Position numbers and translations under genes: made by a program. The notes under the pieces were generated by a model. The model searched no databases and was not told the origin of the DNA. It worked only from the letters and a program-made list of their open reading frames with translations. This document shows, one piece after another, positions 15,727-23,380 of a DNA stretch of 27,939 nt (positions are counted from its first letter, which is position 1; every line of letters begins with the position of its first letter). Source of the stretch: DATJBC01 sp035515515 (GTDB lineage: Bacteria > Actinomycetota > Acidimicrobiia > Acidimicrobiales > UBA8190); contig DATJBC010000311.1 in assembly GCA_035515515.1 (NCBI GenBank), forward strand, positions 1 through 27,939. Reading direction: 5' to 3'.

Positions 15727-16371
15727 ATGGCCAACGTCGGCCGAATCACAAGACGCACCATGGGAGCGGCCGTGGCGGCACTGCTGGGCGCCGCCGTACC
15801 GGCGGGGGCGGCCAGCGCACATCCCGGAGCACCGTGGCACCACCGATTCCACGGCGTCGCCGGGACGGTGAGCGCCGTGAACGGGTCCAGCACCCCCGGG
15901 TCCTGCGGCACGGCGGGGAGCGCCGGGTCCTTCACGGTCACCAAGCACCAGGCGTCCGACACCGTCGACGTGGCCACCACCACCTCCTTCTTCGAGCGCG
16001 GCGTCAGCACCCCGTCGTTCGCCAACGTGTGCGTGGGCGACCTCGCGGGGGCGATCGGCATGCTGTCGGGGACGACGCTGGACGCCAACGACGTCTTCGT
16101 GGCCCCGCCGCCCACCCCGCCCTCCACCGAGTCGGCACCGGCGCTCGACACCTGGCACGGCCCGGCCAAGCAGGCGTCCGTCCACACCGACAGCGCCACG
16201 CTGCCGCACCCCGGCACGCCCCGACCCGACAACGGGCAGTGGAGCGGGACCGGCCGGGGGCTCTCGCAGGGTCGCGACACGTGGCGGCAGGGCTTGTCGG
16301 CCTCCCACGCGTGGGGCGGCTCGAACGGCCGCCCGTGGGGCGGCTCGAACGGCGACCACGGGCGGCGCTGA
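15727..16371 (+). CDS. Secreted protein with a DUF5666-like beta domain
   Basis: A 214-residue exported protein. A twin-Arg-like/Sec signal peptide covers about residues 1-31 (ITRRTMGAAVAALLGAAVPAGAASA, cleavage after ASA). The region 41-125 has the short beta pattern GTVSAVNG, FTVTKH, DTVDVATTT, VCVGDLAGAIGMLSG and LDANDVFVAPPP, which resembles the DUF5666 / OB-like repeats of actinobacterial surface proteins. The rest (about 126-214) is Pro/Ser/Gly-rich with a tandem WGGSNG repeat near the end. GAGGAGGAG (15712-15720) is a strong Shine-Dalgarno six bases before the ATG. Unknown function; probably an envelope or extracellular protein. Confidence 0.75.
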   Translation: MANVGRITRRTMGAAVAALLGAAVPAGAASAHPGAPWHHRFHGVAGTVSAVNGSSTPGSCGTAGSAGSFTVTKHQASDTVDVATTTSFFERGVSTPSFANVCVGDLAGAIGMLSGTTLDANDVFVAPPPTPPSTESAPALDTWHGPAKQASVHTDSATLPHPGTPRPDNGQWSGTGRGLSQGRDTWRQGLSASHAWGGSNGRPWGGSNGDHGRR

Positions 16372-16417
16372 GCCCGGGCGCTAAACCCCAGGGAGCCCTC
16401 GCGCCGATGCCCTGGTC

Positions 16418-17011
16418 GTGGCCATTGACCGCCGACGGGCATCGGCGCGGGACGCTCCGGACAGAGGGGCGGCCGGAGCCGAGGCGGGGCTGGGCCTGGT
16501 CGCGGTCTCGGTCTCGCTCCTCATCGTGGCGGCCGTGGCGGTGGTCGCCATGAAGACCCTCTCCGGAGGGTCGGGCGGGCCCTCGGGACAGTCCCTCGGG
16601 TCCGACGTCTCGAACGCCTACGCCGTGCAGGCCCAGTCCAACCTGTCCAACGCCATGGCGCGCATCCAGGACGTGGCTGTGAGCGACGGCGGCTTCTCGG
16701 GGCTCGACCTCACGCAATTCGGCGTGGAGACGGGTCCGGCGACGGCCGGCCAGGTGAGCGGGGTTGTCTCCTCCGGTGCATCCGCGCCCCTCGGCGAGCC
16801 GGGCGGCGCCGGGGGCGGCTCGGTCACGCTGGCGGCGCGCGCCGCCCCCGACACGTGCTGGTACGTGTGGTTCTCGTCGTCGGCCACCTGGTACGGGGTC
16901 GAGCCGGGGGCGTCGTCGTGCGCCGCCCGCCCCATGGCGCAGCCGCCCACCGCCGGCGCGCCGGCGCCGGGGAGCGTCGGGTGGCAGCAGGGGGGGTTCC
17001 CGGGCGCCTGA
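16418..17011 (+). CDS. Membrane-anchored exported protein, pilin-like N-terminus
   Basis: A 197-residue protein. After about 20 polar residues a hydrophobic helix (GLGLVAVSVSLLIVAAVAVVAMK, residues 24-46; written as separate parts GLGLVAVSV and SLLIVAAVAVVAM) is followed by a Gly/Ser linker and a soluble domain with repeated Ala/Gly and two Trp-rich strands (CWYVWFSSSATWYG). This layout is like type IV pilins and pseudopilins, but the conserved Glu5 after the processing Gly is absent, so the match is only partial. GTG 16418 is the annotated start and there is no close Shine-Dalgarno; a later start would still keep the helix. It is 46 bases after the secreted protein gene and may be co-transcribed with it. 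Confidence 0.6.
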   Translation: MAIDRRRASARDAPDRGAAGAEAGLGLVAVSVSLLIVAAVAVVAMKTLSGGSGGPSGQSLGSDVSNAYAVQAQSNLSNAMARIQDVAVSDGGFSGLDLTQFGVETGPATAGQVSGVVSSGASAPLGEPGGAGGGSVTLAARAAPDTCWYVWFSSSATWYGVEPGASSCAARPMAQPPTAGAPAPGSVGWQQGGFPGA

Positions 17012-17047
17012 GCGGCGCGCGCGCCGTGTCCCGCGGCGCCTCGGCGG

Positions 17048-17344
17048 TCAGGGCGCCTCGAGGGTGAGGTGGTCCAGCTCGTGGAGGACCTCGACCGACT
17101 CGAGGGTTGCCCCGGGGAAGTCGGATCCCCCCGGGTCCGCCCAGAAGGCGGCCAGGTCGTCCTCGCTGTCCCAGCGGGCGATGGCCACCACCTGGTCGTC
17201 GTCACCCGCCGTCGGCCGTGCCAGGGTGCTGCCCCTGGCCCCGGGCTTCGAGGACCGGATGCGGACGGTCCCCTCGTGCCACCACCGGATGAAGTCGTCC
17301 TGACGACGGCGCTCGACCCGCCAGCGGTAGATGACGCGGATCAT
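17048..17344 (-). CDS. Small antibiotic-biosynthesis-monooxygenase-like (dimeric alpha/beta barrel) protein
   Basis: A 98-residue protein. The order of strands and helices (MIRVIYRWRVE, FIRWWHEGTVRIR, GSTLARP, VVAIARWDSEDDLAAFW, LESVEVLHELDHL) matches the ABM/EthD-like ferredoxin fold. Members of this fold act as cofactor-free monooxygenases, heme-degrading enzymes or binding proteins, and no catalytic residue can be pinned down here. ATG 17342-17344 is three bases before the GNAT stop, so it is the second gene of an operon with the acetyltransferase. Confidence 0.65.
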   Translation of the reverse strand: MIRVIYRWRVERRRQDDFIRWWHEGTVRIRSSKPGARGSTLARPTAGDDDQVVAIARWDSEDDLAAFWADPGGSDFPGATLESVEVLHELDHLTLEAP

Positions 17345-17345
17345 G

Positions 17346-17804
17346 TCACCGACACTCCATCACGATCTGCCTGACCCCGTCCCGGTCGACCTCGGCCACG
17401 GCCAGGAAGCCGTTGCGCTCGTAGAGCCGGCGCGCCGGGACGTTTCCCGCCATGACGTGCAGGCGGACGCGGGCCCTGGCGTGGCGCAGCGCCCAGCCAC
17501 ACACGGCCGCCACGAGCTCGTCCCCCACCCCGGTGCCGCGCGCCGCCGGGTCCACCCACAAGGCCATGAGGTGGGCGGTGTCGGGCTCGTCGTCGTCGGG
17601 CACGACCGCCGCCATGCCCGCCGGTGGGTCGTCGCCGGCCACGAAGGTGGCCCCCGAGGCGAGCCACTGGCGCCAGTCGTCGTCGGTGCGCGCCGCCTCG
17701 CGCCCGTAGGTCGACGTGAACTGCTCCGGTGCGTCGGCCAGGGCCCGCAGGCGCACCGACCGCAGCGTCGCCTCCTCGCCCGTCGTCAACGCCCGCACGG
17801 CCAT
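17346..17804 (-). CDS. GNAT-family N-acetyltransferase
   Basis: A 152-residue acetyl-CoA-dependent transferase. The acetyl-CoA-binding motif is visible as MALWVDPAARGTGVGDELVAAVCGWA (about residues 84-109; core RGTGVG), followed by the VRLHVMAGNVPARRLYERNGF segment typical of motif B. The length is standard for a single GNAT domain. ATG 17802-17804 was chosen because upstream codons are low-complexity and run into the divergent membrane-protein gene. The substrate is unknown; the next gene downstream is the small ABM-like protein. Confidence 0.88.
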   Translation of the reverse strand: MAVRALTTGEEATLRSVRLRALADAPEQFTSTYGREAARTDDDWRQWLASGATFVAGDDPPAGMAAVVPDDDEPDTAHLMALWVDPAARGTGVGDELVAAVCGWALRHARARVRLHVMAGNVPARRLYERNGFLAVAEVDRDGVRQIVMECR

Positions 17805-17864
17805 CGACCGGACCCTAACGGTCGCCGGCGCGCCCGGCCGGCCGCGCCGGATGAGGGGCGGCCC

Positions 17865-18104
17865 GTGCACTGGGGGTACCTGCGTCAGGTCCTCCTCGGG
17901 CTCAGGCCGTGGCAGCGGGCCCTCGTCGGAGCCGGGCTCGTGGTGCTGGGCGTCGCCATCGGCCACGTCGAGCTGGCCGCCGTGGGGGCGTTCCTGGTGG
18001 TGGCGGTGACGCTGGGCCCGCTGCGGGGGAGGCGCTCGACACGCCGCCGGCAGGAGCACCGCGACACCCTCGACGCGCCCGACGCGCCCGCCGCGCCCGA
18101 CTAG
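17865..18104 (+). CDS. Small two-helix membrane protein
   Basis: A 79-residue protein of unknown function. Two hydrophobic segments (about 19-33 and 35-50: ALVGAGLVVLGVAIG, LAAVGAFLVVAVTLG) are followed by a basic and then acidic/Ala/Pro tail (RRSTRRRQEHRD, DAPDAPAAPD). GTG 17865 has GAGGGG (17853-17858) upstream. It is divergent from the GNAT gene with a 60-base gap. Its TAG stop and the TAG stop of the convergent YbjQ gene share the palindrome CTAG at 18101-18104. Confidence 0.65.
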   Translation: MHWGYLRQVLLGLRPWQRALVGAGLVVLGVAIGHVELAAVGAFLVVAVTLGPLRGRRSTRRRQEHRDTLDAPDAPAAPD

Positions 18105-18952
18105 CTCCCTCGTAGCGCCTGGGCCTCGAACGTGACGACGGGGTCGTCGAGAGGCACGACCACCTGCGGCGCCAGGCTGCGGTGCGACGGTGCCTCGAGT
18201 CGCACCACGGTGCCCCAGGCGCTGAAGCCCACGGCGTGGCGGGCGAAGCCCATGGGCCCCTCGGTCACGGTCACGGCCACGACGCCGTGGCCGCCCATGT
18301 CGAGCGCCGACTCCTGCATGCGGGCCATGGCCGACTCACGGGCCGAGTACATGGCGTCGGTCAGGTTGGTGAGCTCCACGTTCCGCGCCTTCTGGGTCAG
18401 GGCCGTGGCGGCCGAGCGCCGCGGGGCGTACACGAAGCTGGCGCCGAAGGCGAGGCCGAGCGGCATCCACCCCGCCTGGACCAGCAGGGCGAAGTCCCGG
18501 CCCGAGAGGTCCGAGACGAAGGGACGACCAGCCCGCGACGATCCCGCCGGACGGGCGGCGGTGCCCACCAGCTCGACGTGGATGGAGTGGGGGCGCACCT
18601 CCACGCCCACGCGCACCCCCACGACGCCCTGGCCGCCGGCCCGGGCGGCCTCGGCGGCCAGCCGGGCGGCGGCCCCCTGGAAGGCGGCGCGGTGCGCGGC
18701 CGACGCGGCGGTGATCTCCCCCTGGCCCCACGACCACACCCCGAGCGGGACCGAGTACACCGACACCCCGCACACCAGGTCGAGCACCTCCCACCCCACC
18801 GCGTGCAGGAGCAGCGCCTCGTCCACCGACAGGTCGGAGGTGGCCCCCGCCACACGACCCGGTGTCCCGGGACGGGCGAGGGCGGCCGTGGCCCGCCGGA
18901 CCTCGGCCCGCAGGTCGACGGGCGCGGGCTCGCCGCTCGGCCCGGGCGTCAC
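18101..18952 (-). CDS. YbjQ/UPF0145-like double-domain protein, third of three
   Basis: A 283-residue cytoplasmic protein with two copies of the YbjQ (heavy-metal-binding-domain label) fold, about residues 38-140 and 145-280. Copy 1: TSDLSVDEALLLHAVGWEVLDLVCG, with QGVVGVRVGVE at its end. Copy 2: VSDLSGRDFALLVQAGWMPLGLAFG, then DAMYSARESAMARMQE and HGVVAVTVTEG. The start GTG 18950-18952 overlaps the TGA of the preceding YbjQ-like gene. YbjQ folds form oligomeric rings in known structures; metal binding is not proven by any conserved Cys/His here. The function is unknown. Confidence 0.75.
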   Translation of the reverse strand: MTPGPSGEPAPVDLRAEVRRATAALARPGTPGRVAGATSDLSVDEALLLHAVGWEVLDLVCGVSVYSVPLGVWSWGQGEITAASAAHRAAFQGAAARLAAEAARAGGQGVVGVRVGVEVRPHSIHVELVGTAARPAGSSRAGRPFVSDLSGRDFALLVQAGWMPLGLAFGASFVYAPRRSAATALTQKARNVELTNLTDAMYSARESAMARMQESALDMGGHGVVAVTVTEGPMGFARHAVGFSAWGTVVRLEAPSHRSLAPQVVVPLDDPVVTFEAQALRGS

Positions 18953-19899
18953 GACAGCCGCACCGTGGGGAGGGGTGGCGCCAGGGGAGCGCCGTCCCTG
19001 AAGCGCCGCACCCTCGTCCCCACCAACCGGCACTCGACGACCTCGTCACCCTCCCCCAGGTTGCGCTGCTGGACCCCCATGCGCGCGCCGTGCAGCAGGT
19101 CGCCGCCGAGCTGGCTGCGCACGTGCTCCCGGGCGATCTGGTACGAGGCCATGTGGGCATCGACGACCTGGGCCGCCTCCTGCACGGTGGACGCCTTCCA
19201 CCCCAGGGCGCCCCCCTCCATGAGGTACTCGGTCATGCAGTAGGCCCACACCCGGACCGAGGACAGGGCGGCCGCCACCGACACCGGCACGAAGCCCGCT
19301 TCGAACAGCTTGGCCAGGCGCTGGCCGGCCAGGTAGGTGGTCCACGGCGCGCCACCGGGCGGGGGGTCGCCGTCGCGCACCACCACGGCGGTGCCGGTGA
19401 TGTGGAACTCGGTCACCCCCAGGTCGCCCAGGTGGCGGGTGGTGTCGGCGACGCCCACGATGCCGTGGGCGCCGGCCTCGGTGGCCTCGTCCAGCATGCG
19501 CTGGTAGGCGGAGCCGAAGCCCTCCGACCAGGCCTCCTCCACCCAGGTCTGCTCGTAGTTCTGCCCCCAGGTCCGGTGGTCGGTGCTCACGAACCCGTGC
19601 GGGCACCGGTAGTTCGACACGTAGGTGCCGGCGCCGGTGCTGTAGGGGGTGACGCCCCGCAGGTAGGGCGACCCCGCCCCGTACCAGGCCCAGCGCATGA
19701 CGCAGAAGCCCTGCACGAGGGCCACCGGCTCGATGCCCATCTGCAGGCAGGCGGCGAAGTCGGGCACGCTCAGCCCCGAGGAGAACGACCCCGAGTGCAG
19801 GCGCCGGTCGGCGGCCTCGGGCACGGCACCGCCGTCGGGCTCGGCACCGGCAGGGAGCGGGCGGTCGCCCCCGCCGCGGGTCACCTCGCTGTCGGGCAC
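18949..19899 (-). CDS. YbjQ/UPF0145-like double-domain protein, second of three (divergent)
   Basis: A 316-residue protein. The first unit (about 36-175) reads SSGLSVPDFAACLQMGIEPVALVQG, then GSAYQRMLDEATEAGAHGIVGVAD and TEFHITGTAVVVRDG. The second unit (about 188-300) reads LAGQRLAKLFEAGFVPVSVAAALS, then REHVRSQLGGDLLHGARMG and DEVVECRLVGTRVRRF. Both keep the YbjQ strand-helix order, but unit 1 has a long insertion with WAWYGAGSPYLRG and RCPHGFVSTDH. The first 35 residues look disordered. The start GTG 19897-19899 is 45 bases after the preceding gene. The most diverged member of the operon; role unknown. Confidence 0.7.
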   Translation of the reverse strand: MPDSEVTRGGGDRPLPAGAEPDGGAVPEAADRRLHSGSFSSGLSVPDFAACLQMGIEPVALVQGFCVMRWAWYGAGSPYLRGVTPYSTGAGTYVSNYRCPHGFVSTDHRTWGQNYEQTWVEEAWSEGFGSAYQRMLDEATEAGAHGIVGVADTTRHLGDLGVTEFHITGTAVVVRDGDPPPGGAPWTTYLAGQRLAKLFEAGFVPVSVAAALSSVRVWAYCMTEYLMEGGALGWKASTVQEAAQVVDAHMASYQIAREHVRSQLGGDLLHGARMGVQQRNLGEGDEVVECRLVGTRVRRFRDGAPLAPPLPTVRLS

Positions 19900-19943
19900 C
19901 GGCCCCCGCTCAGCAGCCCGTCGTCAACGTCGCGCACCGTCGG

Positions 19944-20741
19944 TCAGTTGTCGAGCGAGACGATGGTCGTGGGCCGGGGCAGCGACACCTCGCCGCTCGA
20001 GCGCGTCACGGCGGTCCCGATGGCCAGGAACTCGATGGTGTGCGAGCCCCACTGGTGCGACTTCTCCTCCAGCCGGACCCCGACGATGCCGTTCGCCTGC
20101 AGCTCGTTCGCCTCGTCCTGCATGCGAGTCATGGCCAGCTCGCGCGCCTCGTACAGCGCCTGGGTGAAGTTGGGGAGCTCGACGTTGCGTCCCACCGATC
20201 CCAGCGCCTGCCCGACCCCCCGGTGGGCGATGTGGTACACGCAGTTGCCCATCACCAGTCCCTGCGGGACGTGGCCCGTCTGCATGATGGTCCAGAAGTC
20301 CTGGCCCGAGAGGTCGGAGGTGAAGGGCTTGCCCTGGGCGTTGCGATGCGACGCCCCGCTCTCCGCCTTCACCGCCGTGCCCATGGCGATGAACTCCGCG
20401 GCGTCGCTCCCCCACTCGTAGTAGTTCACGTCCAGGCGGACGCCCACGACCCCGTCGGCACCCAGCTCGGCGGCCTCCTCCTCCATGCGGGTCATGGCGA
20501 GCTCCCGCGCGTTGTACATGGCCTCGGTCAGCTTGGTGAGCTCCTGGCTCTTCCCCCAGCTGCGCGCCTGGAGCCCGGTGTGGTAGATCGACGACCCCAT
20601 CACGAACCCGAGCGGGTGGAAGCCGACCTCCTTGATCAAGAGGAACTCGTTGACCGACAGGTCCGACGTGAAGAGGCCGTGCCCGAGCTGCTCGAGCCGG
20701 CGGGCGGCATCCTTGGGCAGGTCGCCGGGGGGCTGGGTCAC
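19944..20741 (-). CDS. YbjQ/UPF0145-like double-domain protein, first of three
   Basis: A 265-residue protein with two closely similar YbjQ units, about residues 24-130 and 138-255. Unit 1: TSDLSVNEFLLIKEVGFHPLGFVMGSSIYH, ARELAMTRMEEEAAELGADGVVGVRL and EFIAMGTAVK. Unit 2: TSDLSGQDFWTIMQTGHVPQGLVMGNCVYH, ARELAMTRMQDEANELQANGIVGVRL and EFLAIGTAV. This is the clearest family match: the final helix plus G(A/I)VGVRL strand is the YbjQ core. The two units are probably an internal duplication. GTG 20739-20741 overlaps the TGA of the small upstream gene (GTGA). Confidence 0.8.
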   Translation of the reverse strand: MTQPPGDLPKDAARRLEQLGHGLFTSDLSVNEFLLIKEVGFHPLGFVMGSSIYHTGLQARSWGKSQELTKLTEAMYNARELAMTRMEEEAAELGADGVVGVRLDVNYYEWGSDAAEFIAMGTAVKAESGASHRNAQGKPFTSDLSGQDFWTIMQTGHVPQGLVMGNCVYHIAHRGVGQALGSVGRNVELPNFTQALYEARELAMTRMQDEANELQANGIVGVRLEEKSHQWGSHTIEFLAIGTAVTRSSGEVSLPRPTTIVSLDN

Positions 20742-21142
20742 CGCTGGCCTCCGATCACGATGTTCTCGAGCGCCTGGCGGGCGCGCTCGCTGTGGGCGGC
20801 TTCGGCCTGCAGCGCCTGGAGGAGCCGCCGCAGCCACTCGTCCATGTCCACCTGGGCGCTGCGGATCCTGATGCCACCGGACGAATGCCCGACGCTACAG
20901 CGCACGGTGCCGCCGTCGACCTCGGCCCGCAGCGTGTCGTCGCCCACGGTGACCTCGACGGACTTGACGGCGTCGGACTTGCGGAAGAGCCCGCCGGCAC
21001 GCTCCACCACCAGACGCTTGCCCAGGACGTCGCCCACCTCGTTCACGAGCAGGCGCAGCATCATGGGCACGTCGACGCTGTTGGCCTGCAACGAGGCGGC
21101 GGCCATGTCGAGATCGAAGCCGTCTCCGCTGCCCGACGTCAC
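20738..21142 (-). CDS. Unknown protein heading the YbjQ operon
   Basis: A 134-residue protein I do not recognise. It has a polar N-terminus, an amphipathic helix (MMLRLLVNEVGDVLGKRLVVERAGGL split as MMLRLLVNEV and GKRLVVERAG), a beta part (KSVEVTVGDDTLRAEVDGGTV) and a C-terminal helix (DEWLRRLLQALQAEAAHSERARQALENIV). Being soluble, and followed by three YbjQ-like genes with 4-base overlap, it probably acts with them. GTG 21140-21142 is the chosen start. No metal-binding motif. Confidence 0.65.
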   Translation of the reverse strand: MTSGSGDGFDLDMAAASLQANSVDVPMMLRLLVNEVGDVLGKRLVVERAGGLFRKSDAVKSVEVTVGDDTLRAEVDGGTVRCSVGHSSGGIRIRSAQVDMDEWLRRLLQALQAEAAHSERARQALENIVIGGQR

Positions 21143-21218
21143 GCACGCCGATGCTAGCGAGCCGTCGGACCGTGCATGCCTGGCGCCACCACCGCCCCAC
21201 GCGTCCCGCGGGGTTGGC

Positions 21219-21992
21219 TCAGTACCCCGACAAGAGCAGGCGGGCCTCGCCCAGGGCGGTGCTGCCCGCCTCGGAGTAGATGCGTGCCGGGTCGGCGGGC
21301 TGGCGGCCCCACAACAGCAGCACCCGGGCCGCGGGGTCGGTCTCGAGCACCGCCGGCCCCTCGGGCGGGGCCAGCTCGATCACCGCCGAGTCCTCACCGG
21401 CCGTGATGACCACGTCGTCGCGGCCCTCGCTGCGCAACCGGGCGGTGACCCGGCGCCCGGCGGGCAGGCGGCTCAGCCCCTTGCGCAGCAGCGGCTGCCC
21501 CACCGCCACCACGCTGTGCTCCGTCATCCACGGCTGGTCGAGCAGGCGCGTGCTCGCCTCGTCGTCGCCCACGATGTCCCAGCGATGGAGGACGAGCTCC
21601 TCGCGCATGTGCTCGGCGAACCACGCCACCTTCATCTTCCGCCCCGTCCAGGACACGAATTCCTCGGTGTCGGCGTCGGCCGCCTCGCTGAGCACGGCGG
21701 CGAGCGCGCTCACCTGCTCCTCGAGGGCGTCGAGGAGGTCCGCGTCGGAGAGGCGGTGGAAGGGGGCCTCGCGCTCCTCGAAGGTCCGCGTGGCCGGGAC
21801 AGGGCCACCCTCGAGGTGGGCGCGCAGGATGCGGGCGAGCTCCTCGGCGTTCCCGGCGTTGTGCGCCACCACGTCGCGCACCGTCCACGCCTCACATGCC
21901 GTCCCCTGCTGGGGCCGGTGTGAGATCACGGCGTCGAGAAACCACGTCCACTCCGGCAGCAGGTCGGCGATGGGCTGCGGGCGAGGCGACAT
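21219..21992 (-). CDS. Maleylpyruvate isomerase / DinB-family (mycothiol-dependent type) protein
   Basis: A 257-residue protein. The N-terminal helical bundle (about 1-140) carries the metal triad expected for mycothiol-dependent maleylpyruvate isomerase: His44 (DVVAHNAG), Glu132 and His136 (EELVLHRWDI), with the same 4-residue spacing. The C-terminal part (about 165-257) has the SCP2-like domain found in this family, with RVTARLRSEGRDDVVITAGEDSAVIE. It is probably a thiol-dependent isomerase or transferase using mycothiol; the real substrate is unknown. ATG 21990-21992 has GGGAGGATCG upstream; an in-frame ATG 14 codons earlier lacks a good site. Confidence 0.78.
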   Translation of the reverse strand: MSPRPQPIADLLPEWTWFLDAVISHRPQQGTACEAWTVRDVVAHNAGNAEELARILRAHLEGGPVPATRTFEEREAPFHRLSDADLLDALEEQVSALAAVLSEAADADTEEFVSWTGRKMKVAWFAEHMREELVLHRWDIVGDDEASTRLLDQPWMTEHSVVAVGQPLLRKGLSRLPAGRRVTARLRSEGRDDVVITAGEDSAVIELAPPEGPAVLETDPAARVLLLWGRQPADPARIYSEAGSTALGEARLLLSGY

Positions 21993-22075
21993 CGGCGATC
22001 CTCCCTGGTGACGGCCGTGCCCGCACGGCCTCATGCCCCGCCGGGAGCACCCCGAAACCCGCGGTCCGCGTCAGC

Positions 22076-23053
22076 TCACGAAGCGGGACGCGTGGGGAGC
22101 GCCAACGACGGCAACGCCGGGAGGGGCAGCGCCGGCACCGCCGGCAGCGTGGGCAGGGGCAGGCCGCCAGGGGGCGTCCCGGAGCTCCCCGGGGTGCCCC
22201 CGCCCGACTCGCCGTCCGTGGCGCCCGCGCCGCCGCCGGACGGGGTGCCGCCGGACGGGGTGCCGTCGCTCACGGGTATGCCGAAGTCGACCGTGCGGAC
22301 GACGGTGTGGCCCGAGGCGGGCCCCCCGACGCTCGGGGTGCGGGGCCCCACCGGCGTCCCGTCGGCTCCCGCCCCCGAGGGCCCGGCGCTGCCCGCGGGG
22401 CCTCCGCCGCGGGCCGGCGGAGCGCCCGCCGGCGCCCCGTGCGCGCTGGCCTTGGGGGCGTGGTGCTCGGACGAGGGCAGGGCCAGCAGCACCACCGCGG
22501 CCAGCGCCGCCAGGCCGAGCGCGCCGTACGCCATGCGCCGGCGCGTGAGGAGCGGCGCGGGCGCGGCCCGCCCGGCGATGTCCTCGGCCACGGGGGCGGC
22601 GGCGTTGAGGGCCGCCAACGCCGACTCGGTGGAGTGGATGGTCACCTTGTCGAGGATCTCGGCCAGCCGGGCCGCCGAGTCACCGCCCCCGATGACGCCC
22701 TCCTGGGCGAACAGCTCGCGCAGGCAGCCGATGCGCCGGACCACGATCCCCATCGTGGGGTTGGCGCGGGCCCACGCCCGCGCCGGCGCCGCCACGGCCG
22801 CGATGTCGGCGCCGTAGAGGCAGGCGAGCACGGCGGCCACCAGGGCGCGCGACTCTGCCTCGGGCCAGGGGTGGATGTCGCCCTCCTCCAGCCCCCGGCA
22901 CTGGGTGACCCACCGGCGGTGCTCGGCGTCGGTGAGCGCCGCCACCGTGGTGTGCCCGAGCTCCCCTTCGGTCAGCCCGAGCTCCCCGTTCCTGCCTTCG
23001 GTGTCGTGGCGCCGCAGGTCGCTGCGCCCGATGTCACTGCGTGTCTCGCCCAT
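22076..23053 (-). CDS. Single-pass membrane protein with long Pro/Gly tail, unknown
   Basis: A 325-residue protein. The N-terminal half is soluble and helical (about 40-160, with TDAEHRRWVTQCRGLEEGD and ARAWARANPTMGIVVRRIGCLRELFAQ). The region resembles the helical segments that precede GGDEF domains in some actinobacterial sensor proteins, but no GGDEF is present; this is a weak inference. A transmembrane helix follows at about 174-192 (MAYGALGLAALAAVVLLALP). The rest (about 193-325) is Pro/Gly/Ser/Ala-rich with TPSGGTPSGGGAG-type repeats, presumably outside the membrane. ATG 23051-23053 has GAGGGGAG upstream. It may pass a signal or anchor a cell-surface component. Confidence 0.65.
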   Translation of the reverse strand: MGETRSDIGRSDLRRHDTEGRNGELGLTEGELGHTTVAALTDAEHRRWVTQCRGLEEGDIHPWPEAESRALVAAVLACLYGADIAAVAAPARAWARANPTMGIVVRRIGCLRELFAQEGVIGGGDSAARLAEILDKVTIHSTESALAALNAAAPVAEDIAGRAAPAPLLTRRRMAYGALGLAALAAVVLLALPSSEHHAPKASAHGAPAGAPPARGGGPAGSAGPSGAGADGTPVGPRTPSVGGPASGHTVVRTVDFGIPVSDGTPSGGTPSGGGAGATDGESGGGTPGSSGTPPGGLPLPTLPAVPALPLPALPSLALPTRPAS

Positions 23054-23380
23054 GACGACTCCCCTCGGGGCCGACCGGCGGGCCCCGGCTGGATACCGGC
23101 ACCCACGGGCCTGCGACCCACGGACGACGGAGCGGGTCGCCCGGGGCCACAGCCCAGGGGTGCGCATCAACGAAGGACCCCGCATCGCCATGTCGCTGTT
23201 GCGAGCCTTCGACCACGGAAAATGGTCACACAACCACTTCTTGCGCTCACGGAGCGCGGTTGGGTGGGCGTTGTGCGCCAGGGCCCCCGGTGCCCGGCCT
23301 CGGGCCGCAGACGACGCGAGGCCGGGCCACGGGATGGCCCACGCACGAGCCGGCGGCTGCTGCCCGCCGGCGCCACGGTG
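23054..23380. other. Intergenic region with hairpin
   Basis: This 327-base gap separates two minus-strand envelope genes. It contains the 11-bp hairpin at 23292-23327 and a lower-GC patch near 23210-23245 that may hold the promoter of the downstream gene. I see no gene. Confidence 0.5.
23292..23327 (-). terminator. Perfect 11-bp hairpin after the repeat-containing secreted protein
   Basis: GCCCGGCCTCG at 23292-23302 pairs exactly with 23317-23327, leaving a 14-base loop. It lies about 55 bases beyond the stop of the minus-strand gene at 23381. There is no T run, so it may be a Rho-assisted or structural element. Confidence 0.4.

Noticed and set aside
22150..22300. Tandem GGGGTGCCGCCGGACG-like repeats as CRISPR or satellite
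   Set aside because: These are in-frame Pro/Gly codon repeats in the tail of the membrane protein; no spacer-repeat structure.
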